Assembly: GCF_000434895.1 (NCBI RefSeq)
Contig: NZ_FR892758.1
Location: 1 to 36,033, forward strand
DNA length: 36,033 nt
Direction of reading: 5' to 3'
Source of the DNA: Phascolarctobacterium succinatutens CAG:287
GTDB lineage: Bacteria > Bacillota > Negativicutes > Acidaminococcales > Acidaminococcaceae
The translations under genes were made by a program, and so were the position numbers. Under the pieces are notes generated by a model, which worked only from the letters and a program-made list of their open reading frames with translations, was not told where the DNA came from and did not search any database. Every line of letters begins with the position of its first letter. Position 1 is the first letter of the stretch. Below are positions 8,376 to 15,320 of this stretch, piece after piece.

Positions 8376-8495
8376 CCCTGCACTAAATATCGGAAGCAGG
8401 GAATATATTTTGCAGGAAAACAGGATAATACATAGTTAGCTGCAAGGTATTTTGTATACAAACGCAAGTTTTTTTGCTATTTGCTAAGTTTTTGC

Positions 8496-8524
8496 TTGCG
8501 TAATAGACGATTTTTGTTCATAAT
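8496..8524 (+). promoter_or_regulatory. Probable promoter of the UxaE-like gene
   Basis: TTGCGT (8496-8501), a 17-nt spacer and CATAAT (8519-8524). The -35 box overlaps the right arm of the ACGCAAG/CTTGCGT inverted repeat, which could be an operator. Confidence 0.45.
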
Positions 8525-8566
8525 ATTATTATGACTAATTGTAAGTAAATGGAGGAAGATTAGGTT

Positions 8567-9925
8567 ATGGCATTAAAGCAAATGGATGCATTGGCAGCTT
8601 TGCGTGAGGCTGCAGGTGAAGTTATAGAAGCTTCGTTGTGTGAGATTCAGGGCAGCTGGCTAGCGCTGGTACGTACTCAGGACGGCAAGCGTCTGGCTTT
8701 TGCAGCGAAGGGGGAAAATGCTCTGAGCGCACTGTGGAAGGATGTTGAAAAGGAAGCAGACGTTAAGGATGTACATGTTTCCGTGATGGCCTTGAACGCG
8801 AATAATGCTGCGCTGGTACGCCGTTATGTTAAATGGACCGCACCGACTGCCTGCGGCACTAAGGGTGCCAGCATCGGCTTCAGCGATTGGCTGGGCGAAG
8901 CAGATGCGGTTGTGGCAGAGCTGTTCGGCAAACGTCAGCTGAAACCGGTATTAGTTGATTTTACTACCGAGGACAGCGAGGCACTGCAACGCTATTTTGT
9001 ACAGGCTGTGGATACCGCAACCTGGGGCGTGCTCGAAGAGGGCTACAAGGAGGGCTACGGCGCTAATGCTGCCGGCCTGAAAACCGAAGAGGAAATCGTT
9101 AAGGCTCTGCTTTATGGCTACAGCATGATTGGCTTTGACTGCAGTGATAAAATTGACCTGGGCATTGAAAAGCTGTCCGACGAGGCTGTTGACAAACGCT
9201 TTGAGCAGTTCAACGAAACCTTCCGTGTTGCTGTGCATGCTTCCTATCTGAACGCAGAGTTCAAGGTTGGCAGCAGCAAGATTACCTTTACTGAAAATCA
9301 GCTGCACCGCATTGTTCTGGAATACGGCGAAGCAATTATGCATATCCAGTTCATCTATAACTCCTATCTGAAGAATACTCCGTGGGATATTGATTTTGAA
9401 CTGGACCTGTCCAAACCGGGTAAAGTGCTGACTCCGCAGGAGCATTACCTGATCGGTAACGAGCTGCAGCGTAACGGTATTAAGCTGAGCTCTATCTGCC
9501 TTGACCCGCTGAAGGACGCAGAGGCTGTAAACGATAACCTGCAGCTGCACTGCGAGATTGCCGACACCTTCGGCTATCGTCTGAGCTTTAAAAATGCGGA
9601 TATCGCTATGAACGATACTGCTGCTGCTATGAAATATCTGAAGGGCAAGGTTCATTTTAAAATGAACAATATCCTCTGGATGAGCGCAATAGAGCTTGCC
9701 AAAGCTCTGGATGCCGAACTGTTCGGCAAGCTGTGTGCTGCCTGTGGCTGTGAGGCTGCAGCAGACGCTGCTGACCGTGCACTGGTGCTTGGCTACAGAA
9801 AGGCGCTGAATCCGAAGGAAGAAGGCAATGTTGCTGCTGACATGAAGGCTTTCCTGGAAGCGCATCATGCTGAATATACTGCTGCAATCAAAGAGAATGT
9901 TGCTGCTAAATTAAAGAATATCTAA
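8567..9925 (+). CDS. Divergent tagaturonate epimerase (UxaE)-like protein
   Basis: 452 aa. The segment DTATWGVLEEGYKEGYGA followed by LKTEEEI (149-177) and the later block LTPQEHYLIGNELQRNGIK (288-306) resemble UxaE, the enzyme that epimerises D-tagaturonate and D-fructuronate. As I recall the family, a SLHSGSDK-type segment carrying a metal-binding histidine follows; here the equivalent region reads LSFKNADIAMND (339-350) with no histidine. The acidic motif before the TPLEH-like block is also altered (LDLSKPGKV). It may have lost or changed its activity. GGAGG (8552 region) precedes ATG 8567. It is monocistronic: a promoter upstream and a terminator downstream. No uronate pathway genes are adjacent. 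The N-terminal ~120 residues are family-like only in outline. Confidence 0.6.
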   Translation: MALKQMDALAALREAAGEVIEASLCEIQGSWLALVRTQDGKRLAFAAKGENALSALWKDVEKEADVKDVHVSVMALNANNAALVRRYVKWTAPTACGTKGASIGFSDWLGEADAVVAELFGKRQLKPVLVDFTTEDSEALQRYFVQAVDTATWGVLEEGYKEGYGANAAGLKTEEEIVKALLYGYSMIGFDCSDKIDLGIEKLSDEAVDKRFEQFNETFRVAVHASYLNAEFKVGSSKITFTENQLHRIVLEYGEAIMHIQFIYNSYLKNTPWDIDFELDLSKPGKVLTPQEHYLIGNELQRNGIKLSSICLDPLKDAEAVNDNLQLHCEIADTFGYRLSFKNADIAMNDTAAAMKYLKGKVHFKMNNILWMSAIELAKALDAELFGKLCAACGCEAAADAADRALVLGYRKALNPKEEGNVAADMKAFLEAHHAEYTAAIKENVAAKLKNI

Positions 9926-9940
9926 GATAAAAAATTTAAG

Positions 9941-9977
9941 GACTTCCCAAAAAAATTTTTGGGAAGTCTTTTGTTTT
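9941..9977 (+). terminator. Rho-independent terminator after the UxaE-like gene
   Basis: A 13-bp stem, GACTTCCCAAAAA (9941-9953) with TTTTTGGGAAGTC (9956-9968), is followed by a T-rich tail. Confidence 0.93.
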
Positions 9978-10032
9978 AAACGATACAAAACAGCGTTTTT
10001 AACGTGTTTTTGCATAATGGATATTAGTGTAC

Positions 10033-10096
10033 TTTGTCTACTGAAAAGTAGCACGAAATTTTTAATCGTTTGATTAGTTTACGTACAATAGACAAA
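10033..10096. repeat. Distant inverted repeat upstream of the ilv promoter
   Basis: TTTGTCTA (10033-10040) and TAGACAAA (10089-10096) are perfect inverted copies, 48 nt apart, in an A+T-rich stretch before the T-box promoter. They could be paired operator half-sites; no regulator is identified. The rest of 9978-10159 shows no gene. Confidence 0.3.
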
Positions 10097-10159
10097 AAGC
10101 TGAAAATGTTCATGTACAGTGACTAAAAGAAGAAAAATGTAAAATTTTGCAAAAAAGTG

Positions 10160-10188
10160 TTGACAAACGATTTAGATGGGTGTATAGT
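10160..10188 (+). promoter_or_regulatory. Promoter of the ilv operon
   Basis: Consensus TTGACA (10160-10165), a 17-nt spacer and TATAGT (10183-10188). Transcription should start near 10195, just ahead of the T-box leader. Confidence 0.85.
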
Positions 10189-10224
10189 ATCAGTAATTTC
10201 AAATTGCAAACCAAAGGTTATGAT

Positions 10225-10453
10225 TGGGACTAAAGATAAGCGTAGAGTTTTAGAGAGCCGGTGTCTGGTGCAAACCGGTACGAAGCCTTATTGATTAAAT
10301 CACCCATGAACTCGTCAGCGAAAGCTTTGCAAGTAGACTGATGCGCAACGGATGCGTTATTTCCGAGCCGGTTGATGGACTGGTGCTGAAAGTAATAAAT
10401 TAGGGTGGTACCGCGTATTATACGCCCCTGCATATATGCAGGGGCGTTTTTTT
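10225..10453 (+). promoter_or_regulatory. T-box leader (tRNA-sensing), probably isoleucine-specific
   Basis: The invariant T-box core AGGGTGGTACCGCG is at 10402-10415. It is followed by an intrinsic terminator, CGCCCCTGCATA/TATGCAGGGGCG (10423-10446) plus T tract (10447-10453). The core can pair with the terminator's 5' arm to make the antiterminator. Stem I is seen as GAGTTT (10245-10250) with GAACTC (10308-10313), topped by the CCGGT/ACCGG distal hairpin (10258-10279). In the specifier position I read ATC (10299-10301) in the context AA-ATC-ACC, pointing to uncharged tRNA-Ile as the signal. GTC or CTC just downstream are less well placed. It controls the ACT subunit, ilvB and probably ilvC. 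Confidence 0.93.
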
Positions 10454-10531
10454 AATACTACTCCTGAAAAGTCCATCAAAAGATAATTGATTTAGTAGTA
10501 AATTCAGGTGTTCTTGATAGGAGGAATTAAA

Positions 10532-10753
10532 ATGTTTGAAAAGGTATTGGTAACTGGTCAGAATGATGAAACTTTATTGCCGCGTGTATTGCGTGTGCTT
10601 TCCAAGCAAGGTGCTCAGGTACGCTCCCTGCGCATGGATGCAGAAGAAAATCGTCTGAAGCTGGAAATCCAGCTGGCAGATGTAGCTGCTGCTCAGGTTG
10701 CCAAGCTGCTGGCTAAGCAGGTTGCAGTTGAGTCTGTAGCTACTATGGCGTAA
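10532..10753 (+). CDS. ilvN: Acetolactate synthase small (regulatory) subunit, ACT domain only
   Basis: 73 aa, a single ACT domain (FEKVLVTGQNDETLLPRVLRVL...). It matches the regulatory partner of acetolactate synthase and is as short as E. coli IlvM; the usual IlvH/IlvN has two domains (about 160 aa). It should bind the large subunit encoded next and tune activity or feedback inhibition. GGAGG (10520-10524) fixes ATG 10532; the frame open from a TTG at 10508 is not used. It is the first gene behind the T-box, with 13 nt to ilvB. Confidence 0.85.
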   Translation: MFEKVLVTGQNDETLLPRVLRVLSKQGAQVRSLRMDAEENRLKLEIQLADVAAAQVAKLLAKQVAVESVATMA

Positions 10754-10766
10754 GGGGGACGGACTG

Positions 10767-12437
10767 ATGAAGTTGAAGGGCTCAGAAGCCATTGTAAAGG
10801 TCCTTTTGGAGCAGGGCGTAGATACAGTCTTCGGTTATCCCGGAGGTGCTGTGATTCCTTTGTATGATGCATTGTACAATGCACCGCTGAAAAATGTGCT
10901 GACAGCACATGAGCAGGGCGCTATTCACGCAGCTGACGGTTATGCCCGTGCGAGCGGCAGAACCGGCGTATGTATCGCAACCTCCGGTCCCGGTGCTACA
11001 AACATTGTTACCGGCTTGGCAACTGCTTATCTTGATTCCATTCCGCTGGTAGCGATTACCGGTCAGGTTGGCGTAAGCATGCTGGGACGTGATTCCTTCC
11101 AGGAGATTGATATTGTCGGCGTTACAATGCCGATTACCAAATACAACATGCTGGTACGCAGCAAGGAAGAGCTGCTGCCGGCACTGCGCAAAGCATTTTC
11201 CTTGGCGCAGGAGGGCAGACCGGGACCTGTGCTGGTGGATATTCCCAGCAGCGTGCAGGTTGAGGAGCTGGAATGGAGCGAGCCGCAGGCAGCTTCTGAA
11301 GCGGAAGAGTTGCCGCAGGCAACACCGGAGCAGCTGCAGCAGGCAGCGGCAGTGCTGAACAAGGCGCAGCGTCCGGTACTGCTGGTTGGCGGCGGCGCTG
11401 TCAACAGCGGCGCGCAGGAAGAACTGCTGGAGCTGGCCAAGAAGGCTGATTTGCCGGTAGTAAATACGCTGATGGGCATTGGCGTTTATCCCGAGTCTGA
11501 TGAACGCTCCTTAGGCATGACCGGTATGCATGGTCATATCGCTTCCAACATGGCTGTAGCACAGGCTGATGTGCTGGTAGTAGCCGGCAGCCGTTTCAGC
11601 GACCGCGTAACCGGTGACCGCAACCGTTACGTAGGACAAAAGACGATTATCCAGCTTGATATCGACCCGACGGAAATAGATAAAAATATAGCAACAAGCC
11701 TTTCCGTAATGGGTGATGTGAAGCAGACACTGCAAAGCCTGCTGCCGTTAGTGCAGAAGGCAGTGCATGCTGACTGGTGGCAACAGATTAAGGCTTGGGA
11801 TGCAACAGAGGATCGCAGCCTGCTGGCAGGTGACCGACTGACAGCGCCCTGGCTGATGAAAGAGCTGAGCCGCAGCTTTGAAGGAGAAAATCCGATTTAT
11901 GTAACTGACGTTGGTCAGAACCAGATGTGGGCAGCACAGCATTTAGTTGTTGATAAACCGCGTCACCATCTGACGAGCGGTGGCTGCGGTACGATGGGCT
12001 TCGGTCTCCCCGGCGCGTTGGGTGCAGCTTTTGCCGAGCCTGATAAGCAGGTAGTACATATCTGCGGTGACGGCGGCTTCAAGATGACAGGCATGGAGCT
12101 GTATACGGCAGCTCGTGAAGGCAAAAAGCTTATCAGTATCGTTATTAATAACAGCTGCTTAGGCATGGTCCGTCAATGGCAGCAGCTCTTCTACAACGAG
12201 CATTACTCCAATACGCTGCTGACAGAGTTTGACTTCATCGGTTTTGCTCATTCCTGCGGTGCAGGCGGTCGCAGAGCAGCGACCTGCAAGGAATTCCAGG
12301 AGGCGCTGAAGGCAGCGCGCGAGGCTGACAAGCCCTTCCTGATTGAAGTAATCGTAGAGCAGGGTGACTTGGTAGAGCCTATGGTGGCAGCCGGTGCTGC
12401 GGTAGATGACTTCGTCAAGATTAACAGATGCAGATAA
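10767..12437 (+). CDS. ilvB: Acetolactate synthase large subunit
   Basis: 556 aa. It condenses pyruvate with pyruvate or 2-oxobutyrate (thiamine diphosphate-, FAD-dependent) in valine, leucine and isoleucine synthesis. Landmarks: VFGYPGGAVIPLYDAL near the N-terminus, the catalytic Glu in TAHEQGAIHAADGYAR, the FAD-domain stretch VGGGAVNSGA, and the ThDP/Mg2+ motif GDGGFKMTGMELYTAAR with the later NNSCLGMVRQWQ. GGGGAC lies just before ATG 10767. It is in an operon with the ACT subunit upstream; ilvC follows after 72 nt. Confidence 0.97.
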   Translation: MKLKGSEAIVKVLLEQGVDTVFGYPGGAVIPLYDALYNAPLKNVLTAHEQGAIHAADGYARASGRTGVCIATSGPGATNIVTGLATAYLDSIPLVAITGQVGVSMLGRDSFQEIDIVGVTMPITKYNMLVRSKEELLPALRKAFSLAQEGRPGPVLVDIPSSVQVEELEWSEPQAASEAEELPQATPEQLQQAAAVLNKAQRPVLLVGGGAVNSGAQEELLELAKKADLPVVNTLMGIGVYPESDERSLGMTGMHGHIASNMAVAQADVLVVAGSRFSDRVTGDRNRYVGQKTIIQLDIDPTEIDKNIATSLSVMGDVKQTLQSLLPLVQKAVHADWWQQIKAWDATEDRSLLAGDRLTAPWLMKELSRSFEGENPIYVTDVGQNQMWAAQHLVVDKPRHHLTSGGCGTMGFGLPGALGAAFAEPDKQVVHICGDGGFKMTGMELYTAAREGKKLISIVINNSCLGMVRQWQQLFYNEHYSNTLLTEFDFIGFAHSCGAGGRRAATCKEFQEALKAAREADKPFLIEVIVEQGDLVEPMVAAGAAVDDFVKINRCR

Positions 12438-12445
12438 ACAGCTAT

Positions 12446-12492
12446 AAATAAGGGAAATTTTTTATAAAATTTATATATTAAAATAAGGGAAA
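12446..12492 (+). repeat. Two AAATAAGGGAAA motifs in the ilvB-ilvC gap
   Basis: Perfect 12-mers at 12446-12457 and 12481-12492, separated by an A+T-rich mini-hairpin (AAATTT...AAATTT). The same 12-mer recurs four times downstream of ilvC. The second copy lies immediately before the ilvC ribosome site (AAAGAGGT). Confidence 0.8.
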
Positions 12493-12509
12493 AGAAAGAG
12501 GTAATAACA

Positions 12510-13505
12510 ATGGTTAAAATGTATTATGACAACGATGCGAATCTGGAATTATTGAATGGCAAAACAGTTGCTATTATCGGCTATGGTTCTCAAGGCCATG
12601 CACATGCACTGAACCTGCAGGAGAGTGGCGTAAAAGTAGTTGTAGGCCTGTATGAAGGCTCCAAATCCAAAGCTAAGGCAGAAGCTGCCGGCCTGAAGGT
12701 TATGACTACCGCAGAAGCTGCTAAGGCTGCCGATATCATCATGATGCTGATTCCTGATGAAAAGCAAGCTGCTACATATAAAAAAGATATTGCTCCGAAT
12801 CTGGAGGCAGGCAATGCTCTGGCTTTTGCACACGGTTTCAACATTCACTTCGGTCAGATTGTTCCGCCTGCTGATGTAGACGTATTCATGGTTGCTCCTA
12901 AAGGCCCCGGCCATCTGGTTCGTCGTACCTATACCGAAGGCAGCGGCGTTCCTGTTCTGGTAACTGCTTACCAAAACCCGACTGGCAAGGCTCATGACCT
13001 GGCTCTGGCTTATGCTAAGGGCATTGGCGGCACCCGTGCAGGCGCTCTGGAAACCACCTTCCGTGAAGAAACCGAAACCGATCTCTTCGGCGAGCAGGCA
13101 GTTCTCTGCGGCGGCGTTTGCGCTCTGATGAACGCAGGCTTTGAAACCTTGGTAGAAGCAGGCTATGAGCCTGAAAGCGCATACTTCGAATGCATGCATG
13201 AGATGAAGCTGATTGTTGACCTGATGTATGAAGGCGGCATGGCTAAAATGCGTCATTCCATCTCCGATACCGCCGAATATGGCGATTATGTAACCGGTCC
13301 GCGCATCATCACTGCTGAAACCAAGGCTGCAATGAAACAGGTTCTGGCTGAAATTCAGGATGGTACCTTTGCTAAGAAATGGCTGTTGGAAAACCAATGC
13401 GGCCGTCCGCAATTCAACGCTATGCGTCGTCGTGCTGCAGCAACCCAGGCTGAACAGGTTGGCGCACAGCTGCGTGGCATGATGAGCTTCCTGAAGAAAA
13501 AATAA
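12510..13505 (+). CDS. ilvC: Ketol-acid reductoisomerase (class I)
   Basis: 331 aa, the normal length of class I KARI. It converts acetolactate or acetohydroxybutyrate to the dihydroxy acid with a nicotinamide cofactor and Mg2+. The Rossmann motif GYGSQGHAHALNLQ is at 24-37, and the Mg2+ ligand region ETETDLFGEQ(A)VLCGG is present. The cofactor loop reads GLYEGSKS (46-53). The Arg of the common NADPH-type GLRxGSxS loop is replaced by Tyr48, and Glu49 follows; this may shift preference toward NADH. AAAGAGGT precedes ATG 12510. It is surrounded by AAATAAGGGAAA motifs. Confidence 0.97.
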   Translation: MVKMYYDNDANLELLNGKTVAIIGYGSQGHAHALNLQESGVKVVVGLYEGSKSKAKAEAAGLKVMTTAEAAKAADIIMMLIPDEKQAATYKKDIAPNLEAGNALAFAHGFNIHFGQIVPPADVDVFMVAPKGPGHLVRRTYTEGSGVPVLVTAYQNPTGKAHDLALAYAKGIGGTRAGALETTFREETETDLFGEQAVLCGGVCALMNAGFETLVEAGYEPESAYFECMHEMKLIVDLMYEGGMAKMRHSISDTAEYGDYVTGPRIITAETKAAMKQVLAEIQDGTFAKKWLLENQCGRPQFNAMRRRAAATQAEQVGAQLRGMMSFLKKK

Positions 13506-13541
13506 TCAACAGCTTACAAGCACTTTTAGTGCAGAAAATAA

Positions 13542-13752
13542 AAATAAGGGAAAGAGCGTAATCCGCTAAAGGCAGCGTACAGAAAAAAATAGCTGCGGGA
13601 TTACGATAAACAAAAATAAGGGAAAGAGCGTAATCCGCTAAGGACAGCATACAGAAAAAAATCAGCTGTCCGGATTGCGAAAAATAAGGGAAAGAATGTG
13701 AGCCGTAAACGCAGCATAGAAAAATAAAAGCTGCGTGGCTTGCAGTAATTGA
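13542..13752 (+). repeat. Three tandem 68-72-nt units, each AAATAAGGGAAA plus a covarying hairpin
   Basis: Units start at 13542, 13614 and 13682. Each opens with AAATAAGGGAAAGA and then forms a two-tier hairpin with an A-rich loop. Outer stems: CGTAATCC/GGATTACG (unit 1), CGTAATCC/GGATTGCG (unit 2), TGTGAGCC/GGCTTGCA (unit 3). Inner stems: GCAGC/GCTGC, GGACAGC/GCTGTCC, CGCAGC/GCTGCG. Between units 1 and 3 two outer pairs change on both sides (C-G to U-A, U-A to G-C), and other changes are to G-U wobbles, so pairing is conserved while sequence is not. Loops stay similar (TACAGAAAAAAAT in units 1 and 2). This argues for selection on an RNA structure in the ilvC 3' region. Function unknown. Confidence 0.85.
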
Positions 13753-13812
13753 AAATAAGGGAAATATTAAAAGGTCGCTTACCTGCGCGTCAGATGCAGG
13801 AAGCGGCTTTTT
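13753..13812 (+). terminator. Fourth AAATAAGGGAAA unit, ending in a terminator-like hairpin
   Basis: AAATAAGGGAAA (13753-13764) is followed by an 11-bp stem with two G-U pairs (AAAGGTCGCTT 13770-13780 with AAGCGGCTTTT 13801-13811), topped by an inner CCTGC/GCAGG. A short T run lies in and after the right arm. It has the same two-tier layout as the three units before it and probably ends the ilv transcript. Confidence 0.7.
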
Positions 13813-13840
13813 GAAATGCGAGCATAATGTTTTTGATATA

Positions 13841-13878
13841 AAGAGCCTCCTGGCGCATCTGCGCAAGGGAGGCTTTTG
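13841..13878. terminator. Convergent terminator between ilvC and the MFS gene
   Basis: AGCCTCC (13844-13850) pairs with GGAGGCT (13868-13874), with an inner GCGCA/TGCGC. The T tract is TTTT on + and CTTTATAT on -, so it could work both ways. Confidence 0.65.
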
Positions 13879-13904
13879 CGATATCTGTGATAGAATGCAG
13901 TAGA

Positions 13905-15320
13905 TTAAGCGTGAGCAGGATTTTTCTTTTTAATAAGAGCGAACACCTTTAAGGAGCAGCAAAGGATGAGCACCGCGCTGATAGTGAGCACATAAAAGCC
14001 GTGTCTGCTGCCAAGCATGGTAGCATGCGCGATATTAGCCGGGTCCGCAGCCTGTGCGGTTGCAACAATCGTACTAATAACCGCCGTACTGACTGCGCCT
14101 GCCAGCTGCAGCAGCGTGTTCATCGCTGCGTTGCCGTCGGCATTCAGATCTTCCGGTAACTGGCTAAGGCCATTGGTCATAATCGTTCCCATGGAAAAAC
14201 CTTGGCCGAAGGCAAAGAACAGATAGAACACAATGAAGAGCAACGAGCTCAGCTCGCTCGGATAAAGGCTGTAGCAGATGACGGATACGAGAATTGATGC
14301 ATTGCCTAGTAAAATCGGGCGTTTGGCACCGAACTTGTCCAACAGCCTGCCGCTGATAGGCGCAAGCATAGCGCCGATGATACAGCCGGGCAGCAGCAGA
14401 CAGCCTGCGGTGAAGGCATCAGTATGCGAAACAAGCTGCGCATAGTTGGGGATTAAAAAACCAAGGCCAAGGCAGATAAAGCCGACAAGCAGAAGGCTGA
14501 CTGTGCTGAGAGTATAGGGCAGATAACGGAAAATCTGTACGCGTAAAAGCGGTGCGCTGCTGTTTAATGATTGTTTGTAGAAGGAAGTTAACGCAACAAA
14601 GCAGATTGCGAAAAGAGCAAGCACCTCGATACTGAACCAACCGAAGTCAGAGGCAATACTGGTGGCAAAAATCAGGCTGCTGAAGCCGATGATAAGCAAA
14701 AGGTATAAGCCGAAGTTAAAGCTTGTTTGCTCAAGTTTGCCGGCCTGACGGATATTTTTGATACCCAAGATGGCAGAAAGCAGTAAAAATGGCAGCAGGC
14801 TGACAAAAATCATGCGCCAGCCAAAGTAACTGACGATCATACCGCCGAGAGAAGGGCCGACAGCCGGTGCCATGGCAGTAATAAGAGAAGCTATGCCTAT
14901 CATAAAGCCTAGGCGTTCACCGGGAACCTGCTCCAGAATAATGTTAAACATCATCGGCAGGGCAATGCCTGTACCGATACCCTGCAACAATCTGCCGATA
15001 AGCAGGATATTGAAATAAGGCGACCAGGCGGCGAGCAGTGTGCCTGCAAGAAAGCTGCTGATAGCAGCAGTAAACAGGCTGCGCGTTGCAAAACGGCGTT
15101 TAAGGTAGGCGGATGTTGGAATAATCAGTGCCAGCACCAACAGATAGCCGGTAGTTACCCATTGTACGAGCGAGGTGCCGATATTAAATTCGTGCATGAG
15201 CGTGGGAAAGGTAACGTTCATAGCGGTTTCGACAACCACGCCGCTAAAGGACATAATGCCGGCGGCGATAATTGATAATAGTAAGCGTGCATCCAACACA
15301 CGCGCGGAGCTGTCAGTCAT
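13905..15320 (-). CDS. MFS multidrug exporter, DHA2 (EmrB/LmrB-like) family
   Basis: 471 aa with about 14 hydrophobic segments. The N-terminal motif GVVVETAMNVTFPTLMHEF followed by LVQWVTTGYLLVLALIIPTSAYL is typical of DHA2 drug:H+ antiporters. GRLLQGIGTGIALPMMFNII and the antiporter motif C-like PAVGPSLGGMIVSYFGWRMIF follow. I start at the ATG whose first base is 15320, eight bases inside the MarR stop. The longer frame to 15464 would overlap the regulator deeply. It is cotranscribed with the MarR gene, which is expected to repress it until an inducer binds. Confidence 0.93.
   Translation of the reverse strand: MTDSSARVLDARLLLSIIAAGIMSFSGVVVETAMNVTFPTLMHEFNIGTSLVQWVTTGYLLVLALIIPTSAYLKRRFATRSLFTAAISSFLAGTLLAAWSPYFNILLIGRLLQGIGTGIALPMMFNIILEQVPGERLGFMIGIASLITAMAPAVGPSLGGMIVSYFGWRMIFVSLLPFLLLSAILGIKNIRQAGKLEQTSFNFGLYLLLIIGFSSLIFATSIASDFGWFSIEVLALFAICFVALTSFYKQSLNSSAPLLRVQIFRYLPYTLSTVSLLLVGFICLGLGFLIPNYAQLVSHTDAFTAGCLLLPGCIIGAMLAPISGRLLDKFGAKRPILLGNASILVSVICYSLYPSELSSLLFIVFYLFFAFGQGFSMGTIMTNGLSQLPEDLNADGNAAMNTLLQLAGAVSTAVISTIVATAQAADPANIAHATMLGSRHGFYVLTISAVLILCCSLKVFALIKKKNPAHA

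Larger units (their letters stand above)
8074..8566 (+). other. Long intergenic region holding a DnaA-box cluster
   Basis: 493 nt with no convincing gene (short frames at 8016-8225 and 8228-8467 have no support). It contains the DnaA-box cluster 8228-8375, an inverted repeat CCCTGC/GCAGGG (8376-8381, 8396-8401) just beyond it, an A+T-rich stretch, a second inverted repeat ACGCAAG/CTTGCGT (8462-8468, 8495-8501), and the promoter of the next gene. Confidence 0.8.
13506..13904 (+). other. Gene-free stretch after ilvC with hairpin array and terminators
   Basis: 399 nt without a credible gene. It contains three tandem hairpin units, a fourth unit ending in a terminator-like hairpin, and a second convergent hairpin (13841-13878) between ilvC and the oppositely oriented MFS gene. 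Confidence 0.8.

Noticed and set aside
8228..8566. Calling this region the chromosomal replication origin
   Set aside because: DnaA boxes are dense, but no dnaA/dnaN is present, and genes (including the 5S rRNA) run in the same direction on both sides. A whole-chromosome skew plot is needed, so I call only a DnaA-box cluster.
8951..9868. 305-codon open frame on the - strand within the UxaE-like gene
   Set aside because: Antisense shadow of a well-supported + strand gene with promoter, ribosome site and terminator.
12549..13412. 287-codon open frame on the - strand across ilvC
   Set aside because: Antisense to ilvC, which is certain; no recognisable protein features.
13542..13764. CRISPR array
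   Set aside because: Units recur every 68-72 nt, but what lies between the short repeats are hairpins related to each other, not unique spacers, and no cas gene is present.
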